Shown: positions 6,700 to 12,736 of the stretch, one piece after another
Position numbering within the stretch: the stretch's first letter is position 1
Layout of the letters: every line of letters begins with the position of its first letter
DNA from: an uncultured Micrococcales bacterium
GTDB taxonomy: Bacteria; Actinomycetota; Actinomycetes; Actinomycetales; Microbacteriaceae
Reading direction: 5' to 3'
DNA length: 12,736 nucleotides
NCBI GenBank assembly: GCA_903820955.1
Contig: CAIJJH010000172.1
Span: 1-12,736, forward strand
Position numbers and translations under genes: made by a program
Notes under the pieces: model-generated
What the model saw: only the letters and a program-made list of their open reading frames with translations
Told to the model about the DNA's origin: nothing
The model's database searches: none

Positions 6700-8634
6700 A
6701 TGTCGCTCCTTGAGTCCATAAAGGGTCCTCGCGATCTGGATGCGCTTAATGCGAGCGAGTTGGAGCAGCTTTGCGGCGAACTTCGCGAATACCTTGTCTC
6801 GTCGGTGGCTAGAACTGGTGGCCACCTAGGACCAAACCTCGGCGTTGTTGAGACAACCGTGGCAATTCACCGAGTATTCGATTCGCCAAAAGACCCGATT
6901 ATTTTCGACACAGGGCACCAATCTTATGTTCACAAGCTACTAACCGGCCGCACCGATTTATCCACCCTGCGACAGAAGGGTGGAGTTTCTGGTTACCCAG
7001 ACCGCGCCGAGTCGGTTCACGATGTCGTCGAGTCTTCGCACGCGTCGTCTTCGCTGTCTTGGGCCGACGGCATCGCAAAGTCTTTCAGGCTTACCGGCCA
7101 AGACGACCGATACGTCGTCGCGGTAATCGGCGACGGAGCACTGACCGGTGGAATGGCCTGGGAGGCCTTGAACAATATCACCGATGACAACGATCGCAAG
7201 CTCGTCATTATCGTCAACGACAACGGACGCTCCTATGCGCCGACAATTGGTGGACTTGCGCGTTACCTGACCAAGATTCGCACCGACACTCGCTACAAGC
7301 GGGCCTACCGGTTCAGTCGAAAGGTTTTGGCGAAGTTTGGCTGGATCGGCAACTTACTCTGGATCACGGCTCGTGGCGCCGGCAAGGGCATCATCACGGC
7401 ATCGACCCCGACCGGCATGTTCCCGAACCTAGACATTAAGTACATTGGCCCGGTAGACGGCCACAATCTCAAAGAGATGGAGGAGGCACTTCGCCAAGCG
7501 AAGCGCTACTCCAGCCCCGTCATAGTTCACGCGATAACGCAAAAGGGATACGGTTTTGACCCGGCCATGCTGCACGAGGACGACCAGTTCCACGCGGTAG
7601 GTCAGATCGACCCGACAACCGGTGAATCAGTCGAGGTCAAGGGCGGCGAATCTTGGACTTCGGTTTTTGCTGATGAGGTTGTGAAGATTGCCGATCGACG
7701 CGCAGATGTTGTCGCAATCACGGGAGCGATGCTAATTCCGGTCGGTCTAGATCAGATGGCCAAGAAGTACCCGTCTCGGGTTTTCGACGTCGGAATCGCC
7801 GAGCAGCACGCGGTCACCTCGGCCGCTGGTATGGCGTTTGGTGGCTTGCACCCGATTGTGGCCGTCTACGCGACATTCATAAGTCGTGGCTTCGATCAGG
7901 TGCTTATGGACGTTGCGCTGCACAAGGCCGGCGTGACTTTCGTCCTTGACCGAGCAGGTGTTACCGGCCCCGATGGACCATCGCACCACGGAATGTGGGA
8001 TCTTGCGCTCTTGCAGATCGTTCCAGGTATCCGTATTGCGGCGCCTAGAGACGCCCAAAGGCTCAGAGAAGAGCTTTGTGAGGCTGTTGAGGTCTCTGAC
8101 GCCCCGACCGTACTTAGATTCCCGAAGGGCGTGGCCTCGGCCTCGATTCCTGCAGTCAGAAGCATGAAAGATGGAGTCGACGTGTTGAGCGAGAGTGTCG
8201 CCAAGGACGTCTTGATTGTCTGTGTTGGGCCAATGGCTTCGGTAGGTTTGGCGGTTGCAGAGTTGCTTTCGGCACAGGGTATCGGATCCACGGTGGTTGA
8301 CCCACGATGGGTGGTTCCTGTTCCCGCATCGATTCTTGACCTTGCCAAGGCCCACCGCCTAGTGATTTCAATTGAAGACGGAGTGAAGGTCGGGGGAGTG
8401 GGCACGCGTATTCGTCAGGATCTGCGCTCCGCACAGATCGATACCGCGCTAAACGAGATTGGCTTGCCAGACGAGTTCTTGGCTGCAGCTTCTAGAGCAG
8501 AGATCTTGGAATCGGTTGGCCTCACGGCACAAAATATTGCCAGGGACGTCATAGCGCAGGTATTAGGCGCGAGGGTTCCGCACGCTAGAGCGCTGGATCA
8601 ACAGGCAGTTTCGCAGTCGACAGAGCACGACTGA
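6700..8634 (+). CDS. dxs: 1-deoxy-D-xylulose-5-phosphate synthase
   Basis: Dxs condenses pyruvate and glyceraldehyde-3-phosphate to DXP, the first committed step of the MEP isoprenoid pathway, also feeding thiamine and pyridoxal synthesis; it needs thiamine diphosphate and magnesium. The 644-residue product shows GGHLGPNLG (40-48, with the substrate-site His42), the TPP/Mg motif GDGALTGG...NN (145-159) with NDN (173-175), the pyrimidine-domain motif DVGIAEQHA (363-371, catalytic Glu368) and DRAGVTGPDGPSHHG (417-431). The usual family C-terminus ends near residue 624; the last 20 or so residues are an extension, of which 629-644 are encoded within the convergent rnd gene. The ATG is 3 bases after the acnA stop with no strong ribosome binding site, suggesting translational coupling to acnA. 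Confidence 0.97.
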   Translation: MSLLESIKGPRDLDALNASELEQLCGELREYLVSSVARTGGHLGPNLGVVETTVAIHRVFDSPKDPIIFDTGHQSYVHKLLTGRTDLSTLRQKGGVSGYPDRAESVHDVVESSHASSSLSWADGIAKSFRLTGQDDRYVVAVIGDGALTGGMAWEALNNITDDNDRKLVIIVNDNGRSYAPTIGGLARYLTKIRTDTRYKRAYRFSRKVLAKFGWIGNLLWITARGAGKGIITASTPTGMFPNLDIKYIGPVDGHNLKEMEEALRQAKRYSSPVIVHAITQKGYGFDPAMLHEDDQFHAVGQIDPTTGESVEVKGGESWTSVFADEVVKIADRRADVVAITGAMLIPVGLDQMAKKYPSRVFDVGIAEQHAVTSAAGMAFGGLHPIVAVYATFISRGFDQVLMDVALHKAGVTFVLDRAGVTGPDGPSHHGMWDLALLQIVPGIRIAAPRDAQRLREELCEAVEVSDAPTVLRFPKGVASASIPAVRSMKDGVDVLSESVAKDVLIVCVGPMASVGLAVAELLSAQGIGSTVVDPRWVVPVPASILDLAKAHRLVISIEDGVKVGGVGTRIRQDLRSAQIDTALNEIGLPDEFLAAASRAEILESVGLTAQNIARDVIAQVLGARVPHARALDQQAVSQSTEHD

Positions 8635-9832
8635 GTTCATCAGCTAGCTCTGCGATCTGCCAGGGCCTCGCACCAAGTTGAGTCAATTGGTTACCGATTT
8701 CAACCGTTGAATATCCTTCGGGTTCGAAGCACAACTGCCTCAGGTAATCTGGCGTCAAAATGTTCTCTGTCGGAATCAAAAGGCGCTTAGACGCCTCTGC
8801 AATAACTTCTTTTGCGGCCTGAAGTCGAGCGTCTGCCTCAGGAAACTTCGCCGGCCAGTTTCTGTGGTTGGGTAGCCCTCCCACGCTGATGCGCATTGGC
8901 GGGAGTTCTCTGACGCTGAGGCCGGAGTCCAAAGCCTGCCACCAGATGTCCAGGTACGTTCTTGACGCTCGCCCATTAAAGGACTTGTCTCCGATGAGTT
9001 TTGATTTCGTTTGCGGCAGAGTTTTCGCAACGTGGACGATCGAGGAGTCAGGCACCAGGCGCCCGGGTGAGACGTCCAGTTTCTGAGCGAGCTGCTCGCG
9101 CGCCTCCCACATGGACTTAGCCACGGCAAGTTGTCTGGGCTCCCTTAGGTCATGAAAATTGCTCATCGACCGCCAGCGCTCGGTTTTGGCTGGCTTGGGT
9201 TGAAACCGCAAGAGGTGTTTCATCTCTTGGGCGACAATTTCTTCTTTGCCCTGTGCCTGAATTTCGGCCAGCAAATACTTTTGCATCTCTGGTAGAACGT
9301 CGACGTCCAAGGCCGCGTAGTTCAGCCAATTGGCCGGCAGGGGCCTGGTTGACCAATCCGCAGCTGAATGTTCCTTGGCGAGACGAACTCCGAGGGCCAG
9401 TTCGCACACAGCACCGAGACCGACGCGCTCAAAACCGAGCAGCCTCGAAATGAGTTCGGTATCGAAAAGTTCATTCGGGTATAGTCCTAGCTCCGCGAGG
9501 CAGGGAAGATCTTGCGTTGCCGCGTGAAGTATCCAAGGCGTGTCTGCCATGAACTCCGATAACTGCGTCAGCTCGGCATCGGTAAACGCGATTGGGTCCA
9601 GGAGGTAGATCTTTGAGCCTGTTCTGTAAAGCTGCACGAGATAAGCTCGCTGGCTGTATTTAAAACCCGAAGCTCGTTCTGCATCCACAGCTAGATAGCC
9701 GCTTGCAGCGAGGAGATCCTGCACTGCCGCGTTCAGGACGTCGAGGTCGTCGACATAGACGCTTTCAACTCTCGGAGCGCTTAGGAGAGGGAGGAGATCA
9801 GGCTCGTCGTTCAATGTCAGGAACGTCCTCAC
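8585..9832 (-). CDS. rnd: Ribonuclease D family 3'-5' exonuclease with HRDC domain
   Basis: A DEDDy-type exonuclease of the RNase D family, which trims 3' ends of tRNA precursors and other small RNAs in better-studied bacteria. In the 415 residues the exonuclease motifs are complete: Exo I VDAERASG (Asp50, Glu52), Exo II HAATQDLPCL (Asp108), and Exo III NYAALDVD (Tyr172, Asp176). An HRDC nucleic-acid-binding domain follows at about 228-305 (LREPRQLAVAKSMWEAREQL onward), then a helical tail. The start is uncertain: GTG 9832 overlaps the DUF3000 stop by 35 bases and has no ribosome binding site, while TTG 9814 is an alternative. The gene is last in the minus-strand run and its final codons overlap dxs by 50 bases. 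The rnd / DUF3000 pairing is common in actinobacteria. Confidence 0.93.
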   Translation of the reverse strand: MRTFLTLNDEPDLLPLLSAPRVESVYVDDLDVLNAAVQDLLAASGYLAVDAERASGFKYSQRAYLVQLYRTGSKIYLLDPIAFTDAELTQLSEFMADTPWILHAATQDLPCLAELGLYPNELFDTELISRLLGFERVGLGAVCELALGVRLAKEHSAADWSTRPLPANWLNYAALDVDVLPEMQKYLLAEIQAQGKEEIVAQEMKHLLRFQPKPAKTERWRSMSNFHDLREPRQLAVAKSMWEAREQLAQKLDVSPGRLVPDSSIVHVAKTLPQTKSKLIGDKSFNGRASRTYLDIWWQALDSGLSVRELPPMRISVGGLPNHRNWPAKFPEADARLQAAKEVIAEASKRLLIPTENILTPDYLRQLCFEPEGYSTVEIGNQLTQLGARPWQIAELADELSRALSTAKLPVDPAL

Positions 9833-10382
9833 CGTGGAGCGAATAGCCAGACATCATGCATATCAGGTCTTGCCAGGCTTCGATGTGTGCTGCAAAATTC
9901 GAACCGGTTGGACACCACGATGCTCGAAGCTCGAGCTCGGCGTGATGCTTTTGATTGGCAATCGAACCGTGACCGACCGAAATGACGCGAGTGGTGGTTC
10001 CTGCCTCCGCGCTAATCTCGGCTTGACGCTTTTCGAACGCCTCGGTGAGCCAGGCCCAAGCAAGGTCGCTGCTCTCGTCGTTAAAGCCGATATCGGTTTC
10101 CAGAGGAGACTTGGCGAAACAAATCACCCGAAAGTTTCCGGTCCAGTTGTCTTGCGGCAGATCGTCCCAAAGCAAAACGAATCGGCCGGTTCCCAAATCA
10201 ATTTTTGCTGAGGTCGATTCCGCGTCTACGTCGCATGAAAAAGCAAGCGAGTGCCTCGCCAGGTGCTGGGGAGATTCGATCTGAACGATATTGACTTCAG
10301 GCCGGACCTCGGCTTCGCGCAAGGCCAGAATCGCGAGCTTGAAATCAGCGCTCGCGTCATCGTCGTATTGGATTTCTATCAT
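9798..10382 (-). CDS. DUF3000 domain-containing protein
   Basis: A soluble protein of 194 residues from ATG 10382, function unknown. It resembles the actinobacterial DUF3000 family: FKLAILALREAEVRPEV near the N-terminus (14-30), TGRFVLLWDD (65-74), WAWLTEAFE (109-117), TTRVISVGHGSIA (130-142), and ELRASWCP (151-158) followed by HIEAWQDLICMMSG (166-179). The frame extends back to a TTG at 10403, four bases from the upstream gene, but the ATG fits the family start better; neither has a clear ribosome binding site. It lies directly before rnd, a neighbourhood conserved from mycobacteria to Microbacteriaceae, which hints at a role near RNA processing, though that is inference only. Confidence 0.88.
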   Translation of the reverse strand: MIEIQYDDDASADFKLAILALREAEVRPEVNIVQIESPQHLARHSLAFSCDVDAESTSAKIDLGTGRFVLLWDDLPQDNWTGNFRVICFAKSPLETDIGFNDESSDLAWAWLTEAFEKRQAEISAEAGTTTRVISVGHGSIANQKHHAELELRASWCPTGSNFAAHIEAWQDLICMMSGYSLHGEDVPDIERRA

Positions 10383-10407
10383 CGCTTTAAGGCTAAGTCG
10401 CAAGTGC

Positions 10408-10941
10408 CTAGGAAGCCTGTATTTGACTCCAGACGGAGAACGTTGTGTCTGATTGTTGTTGGCTCCAATCGAGCCTCGCAGTGCCTATTCCCAGGGCAGG
10501 AAGGTCCGCTTTTGAGTGAGAGGTATTGGTTAGGCAGAGCTGATTGATTAGCCCAGCAGATATCATTTCGGCAACCAAGCTCGGCCCGCATTCAATCAGA
10601 ATCCTCTGGTAACCAGACTCGAGTAGTTGACGAATTGCTTCCGTCGGAGACACTCGCAATTCAACGTATTTCATTTTTGAGACTCCAGCCGCGGGAACGT
10701 ATCCGGCCCTCGTGATCACTGCTAGATCGCAGGCCTTGGGTATTCGGTAGCCCTCGCGTCTTGCGGTCTCACCGTCTGTCACCACTACATCCGCAAGTGT
10801 CCGCAATTGCAGAAGTAGTTGCCTGTCAAGTTCATTGCTGATGCCGCGCGACGAACCGAGTGAATCAGTGAAGCTCCCGCCCAACCCCTGCACGAGGTTT
10901 GCTCGCGTCTTTGGCAGCGTCAGGTAGATTTCGGGAAGCAT
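10408..10941 (-). CDS. Short RibD C-terminal-like (dihydrofolate reductase fold) protein
   Basis: The 177-residue product resembles the reductase domain of RibD / dihydrofolate-reductase-fold oxidoreductases that bind NADPH. Visible family features are RANLVQGLGGSFT (13-25), SRGISNELDRQLLLQLRTLADVVVTDGETARREGY (31-65), and the nucleotide-site region RILIECGPSLVAEMISAGLINQLCLT (113-138). It has no deaminase domain, so it is not a full RibD. It is shorter than the 220-250 residues usual for this family; the loss appears to be in the middle (about 66-100) and after residue 140. The ATG overlaps the sufE stop as TGATG, with AGAAG five bases upstream of it, so it is translationally coupled to sufE. 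The substrate is unknown; a reductase acting on pyrimidine- or pterin-like rings is the family expectation. Confidence 0.78.
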   Translation of the reverse strand: MLPEIYLTLPKTRANLVQGLGGSFTDSLGSSRGISNELDRQLLLQLRTLADVVVTDGETARREGYRIPKACDLAVITRAGYVPAAGVSKMKYVELRVSPTEAIRQLLESGYQRILIECGPSLVAEMISAGLINQLCLTNTSHSKADLPALGIGTARLDWSQQQSDTTFSVWSQIQAS

Positions 10942-11366
10942 CAGGACTTCTGTTCGACCTGTCGTTTGATGCGGGCGAGCATTCCCCGCATGCCGCGGAG
11001 TCTAAGAGGTGATACGGCGTCTGAGAGCGACAGGGAGTCGGGAATCGAATCGCTTGCTGCCAACACTTCTTGCACAGTTCGTCCGTTTAGAAGCGAGTGC
11101 AAAATGCTCGCAAAGCCCCTTGTGGTTGGAGCTTCTCGAGGAACGGTGAAGTGAATCGTGACTATGCCATCGCTGATTTCGACGAGGAGAAAGACGGGGG
11201 ACTGGCACTCCTCAACTCGCTCCAGAAGATCCGGGTGCCCGACCAAGCGCTCAGGTACCTCTGGAAGTGCATCGGCGAACTCGAGCAATAGGTCGAGGCG
11301 ATTTTGCACAATCAACTCGGCAAAGTCAGCAGAGAGGTCAGCAAGTTGCTGGTCGAGGCTTGCCAA
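10941..11366 (-). CDS. sufE: SufE family sulfur-acceptor protein
   Basis: SufE proteins take a persulfide from a cysteine desulfurase such as SufS and pass it towards Fe-S cluster assembly. The 141-residue product has the single conserved acceptor cysteine in VEECQSPVFL (Cys54), the APTTRGFASIL segment (79-89) and the SPLRLRGMRGMLARIK C-terminal helix (119-134), all typical of the family. Translation starts at TTG 11366, three bases after the sulfurtransferase stop, with GTAAGG (11380-11375) eight bases upstream; this ribosome binding site lies inside the end of the upstream gene. No desulfurase gene is in the window. The adjacent rhodanese-type enzyme is the obvious candidate sulfur partner. 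Confidence 0.93.
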   Translation of the reverse strand: MASLDQQLADLSADFAELIVQNRLDLLLEFADALPEVPERLVGHPDLLERVEECQSPVFLLVEISDGIVTIHFTVPREAPTTRGFASILHSLLNGRTVQEVLAASDSIPDSLSLSDAVSPLRLRGMRGMLARIKRQVEQKS

Positions 11367-11369
11367 GAC

Positions 11370-12260
11370 TTATGCCTTACCCGGTTCTGTGCCTTTAACG
11401 ATAGGGACGCCAACCAGAGAGCCCCACTCTGTCCACGAGCCGTCGTAGTTCTTCACGTTAGGCAAACCAAGAAGGTAATGCAGAACAAACCAGCTGTGGC
11501 TGGAACGCTCTCCGATGCGGCAATAGACGATGACGGGTTCGCCAGGCGTTAGCTTGTTTTCACCCAGGTAAAGAGCTTCCAACTCTTCTCGGCTTCTAAA
11601 GCTTTTGTCCTCATTAGTCGCCTTGGCCCAGGGCACCGAAATAGCACCGGGGATGTGGCCAGCGCGCAGCGCGCCTTCGTCGGGGTAGTCGGGCATGTGA
11701 GTGCGTTCGCCAGAGTATTCCTGGGGTGATCGAACATCGATTAGGGCCGAACCCAGGTGCGCTAGGACGTCGTCTCTGAAGGCGCGGAGAACCGAATCAT
11801 CGCGTGCGACCACCGGATACGCGACAGCGGTTACCTCAGTTGCTGTGGTCACGGTATCGCGACCTTCGGCAAGCCACTTGTCTCTTCCGCCGTCCATCAG
11901 GCGCACGTCGTTGTGACCCCAGAGTTTGAAGGCCCAGAGTGTGTATGAGGCCCACCAGTTGCTCTTGTCCCCGTAAAGAATTACCGTGGTGTCTCGCGAG
12001 ATTCCGCGGCTACCAAGCAGTTCTGCAAAGGCTTGGTCGCTTAGGTAATCGCGTCTAACAGGGTCATTTAAGTCTGTGTGCCAGTCGATGCGGACGGCGC
12101 CTGGGATGTGCCCCGTTTGGTAGAGAAGCACGTCCTCGTCTGATTCCACAATGACTACACCCGGAGTAGCCAGGTTGGCTGCGACCCAATCGGTGGTTAC
12201 TAACACCTCGGGGTGAGCGTACTGATTGATCTTTGCGTCAGTGTCAAAGCCGATAGGCAT
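11370..12260 (-). CDS. sseA: Two-domain rhodanese sulfurtransferase
   Basis: This enzyme moves sulfane sulfur from thiosulfate or 3-mercaptopyruvate to a thiophilic acceptor. The 296 residues contain two rhodanese domains, about 17-135 and 155-285. The first has HIPGA (51-55) and a degenerate active-site loop (YGDKSNWWA, 96-104) with no Cys, as is normal. The second has HIPGA (202-206) and the active loop CRIGERS with Cys247. A CRxG loop is closer to thiosulfate-type than to mercaptopyruvate-type (CGSGVT) enzymes, so the preferred donor is probably thiosulfate. The ATG at 12260 is chosen over the in-frame TTG at 12275 because GGAG (12273-12270) lies nine bases upstream of the ATG. It heads the minus-strand run and is coupled to sufE. 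Confidence 0.93.
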   Translation of the reverse strand: MPIGFDTDAKINQYAHPEVLVTTDWVAANLATPGVVIVESDEDVLLYQTGHIPGAVRIDWHTDLNDPVRRDYLSDQAFAELLGSRGISRDTTVILYGDKSNWWASYTLWAFKLWGHNDVRLMDGGRDKWLAEGRDTVTTATEVTAVAYPVVARDDSVLRAFRDDVLAHLGSALIDVRSPQEYSGERTHMPDYPDEGALRAGHIPGAISVPWAKATNEDKSFRSREELEALYLGENKLTPGEPVIVYCRIGERSSHSWFVLHYLLGLPNVKNYDGSWTEWGSLVGVPIVKGTEPGKA

Positions 12261-12332
12261 GCGGGTCAACTCCAATGGGGATTTAGGCTATAGATACAAG
12301 GTTAAGGCCCACGAAACCCAAGAAGGTAATAA
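12261..12332. promoter_or_regulatory. Divergent promoter region of sulfurtransferase operon and zapE
   Basis: A TATA core (12289-12292) can serve both directions. On the plus strand TATAGA (12289-12294) with a weak TCAACT (12266-12271, spacing 17) would start zapE mRNA near 12301. On the minus strand TATAGC (12292-12287) with TTCGTG (12315-12310, spacing 17) would start the sulfurtransferase mRNA near 12280. The -10 elements are reasonable and the -35 elements weak. Both genes then have a leader carrying a ribosome binding site. Confidence 0.4.
12321..12326 (+). promoter_or_regulatory. zapE ribosome binding site
   Basis: AGAAGG lies six bases before the in-frame TTG at 12333. It supports that TTG as the start, since no ATG or GTG in the same frame lies near the beginning of the conserved domain. 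Confidence 0.7.
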
Positions 12333-12736
12333 TTGGCAACTCAAGGCATTGCAAACAGCCTGATTACGCGCAATCCTGTTGCCAAAGCCGCTGAACTCAT
12401 CGCGGAACTTGTGCCACCACGGGAATTCGCGGATGCCACATTTGCCAGTTACATCGCAGCAACTGATCACCCGACCCAGGCCGCCGCTAAAGCCAAGCTG
12501 ATCGAGTTTGCAGCTGGAGGAAAGGCATCGAAAGCGCCCGGCATTTATCTCGACGGTGGTTTTGGTGTCGGCAAGACCCACTTGCTGGCGGCTACGTTTC
12601 ACGCCATGAGTGTCAAGCGAAAGGTGTTTGGTAGCTTCATCGCTTACACAGCGTTGGTTGGGGCGTTTGGCTTCGCAAACGCGCTAAAGGAGCTGAAGTC
12701 TTACCAGTTCGTCGCAATCGACGAGTTTGAACTCGA
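12333..12736 (+). CDS. zapE: Cell division protein ZapE / AFG1-like ATPase (3' partial)
   Basis: ZapE is an AFG1-family P-loop ATPase that, in E. coli, associates with the Z ring. The 134 residues present before the window ends begin MATQGIANSL and include LVPPREFADATFASY (26-40), a family segment, then the Walker A motif GGFGVGKT (75-82, Lys81) and the Walker B stretch VAIDEFEL (127-134, Asp130, Glu131) right at the edge. GIYLDGGFGVGKTHLL is the version seen in actinobacterial members. Translation starts at a TTG with a good AGAAGG site. About two-thirds of the protein, including the sensor regions, lies beyond the window. Apparently intact as far as visible; assignment to AFG1/ZapE is firm, the division role is by homology. 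Confidence 0.92.
   Translation, partial: MATQGIANSLITRNPVAKAAELIAELVPPREFADATFASYIAATDHPTQAAAKAKLIEFAAGGKASKAPGIYLDGGFGVGKTHLLAATFHAMSVKRKVFGSFIAYTALVGAFGFANALKELKSYQFVAIDEFEL

Noticed and set aside
7747..8434. Several open frames on the minus strand inside dxs, up to about 200 codons.
   Set aside because: They mirror dxs codon structure and show no domain, start signal or conserved motif; shadow frames.
12288..12602. Minus-strand open frame of 104 codons opposite the start of zapE.
   Set aside because: It overlaps the zapE coding region with its Walker A motif and has no recognisable features.
1..12736. Search by eye for tRNA or rRNA genes, CRISPR repeats, insertion-sequence ends, phage or defence genes, riboswitches.
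   Set aside because: None seen. Nearly every base is accounted for by conserved chromosomal genes, and the longest gap is 189 bases (1364-1552). I do not find an undescribed system in this window.

Overview
This window looks like core chromosome from an actinobacterium, most likely a small, streamlined member of the Microbacteriaceae such as a freshwater or planktonic lineage. The basis is the set of actinobacterial signature genes (SepH, DUF4193, DUF3093, DUF3710, DUF3159, DUF3000), moderate GC content (judged by eye, not counted) and very tight packing. No intergenic gap exceeds about 190 bases, and the three convergent gene pairs overlap at their 3' ends. The placement below class level is inference from protein feel and gene order, not from a search.

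Layout. Positions 1-493 (+) hold the 3' end of an alkaline-phosphatase-superfamily phosphodiesterase, overlapping tail-to-tail with sepH (467-1363, -). A 189-base divergent region then leads to a DUF4193 zinc-ribbon protein (1553-1840, +), which converges on the membrane protein DUF3093 (1837-2274, -). From 2273 a plus-strand run reads dut, DUF3710, DUF3159, acnA and dxs (to 8634); the first three are joined by GTGA overlaps and dxs starts 3 bases after acnA. From the other side a minus-strand run reads, in transcription order, a two-domain rhodanese sulfurtransferase (start 12260), sufE, a short RibD-C-like reductase, DUF3000 and the HRDC ribonuclease D (stop at 8585), which overlaps the end of dxs by 50 bases. 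At the right edge zapE/AFG1 starts divergently at a TTG (12333) and runs off the window.

How the genes fit together. The clusters combine housekeeping functions: cell division (SepH, ZapE), dUTP sanitation (Dut), the TCA cycle (AcnA), isoprenoid precursor synthesis (Dxs), RNA processing (Rnd) and sulfur transfer (sulfurtransferase plus SufE). From memory, the order DUF4193 / DUF3093 / dut / DUF3710 ... DUF3159 ... dxs / rnd / DUF3000, with the same relative orientations, matches the Rv2699c-Rv2680 stretch of Mycobacterium tuberculosis. The window therefore looks like an old, conserved actinobacterial neighbourhood in condensed form.

I found no mobile element, CRISPR array, RNA gene, phage gene, defence system or other evidently new system. 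The points worth a second look are about gene architecture (start sites, overlapping ends, divergent promoters built around one shared element) and about conserved genes of unknown function in coupled operons.
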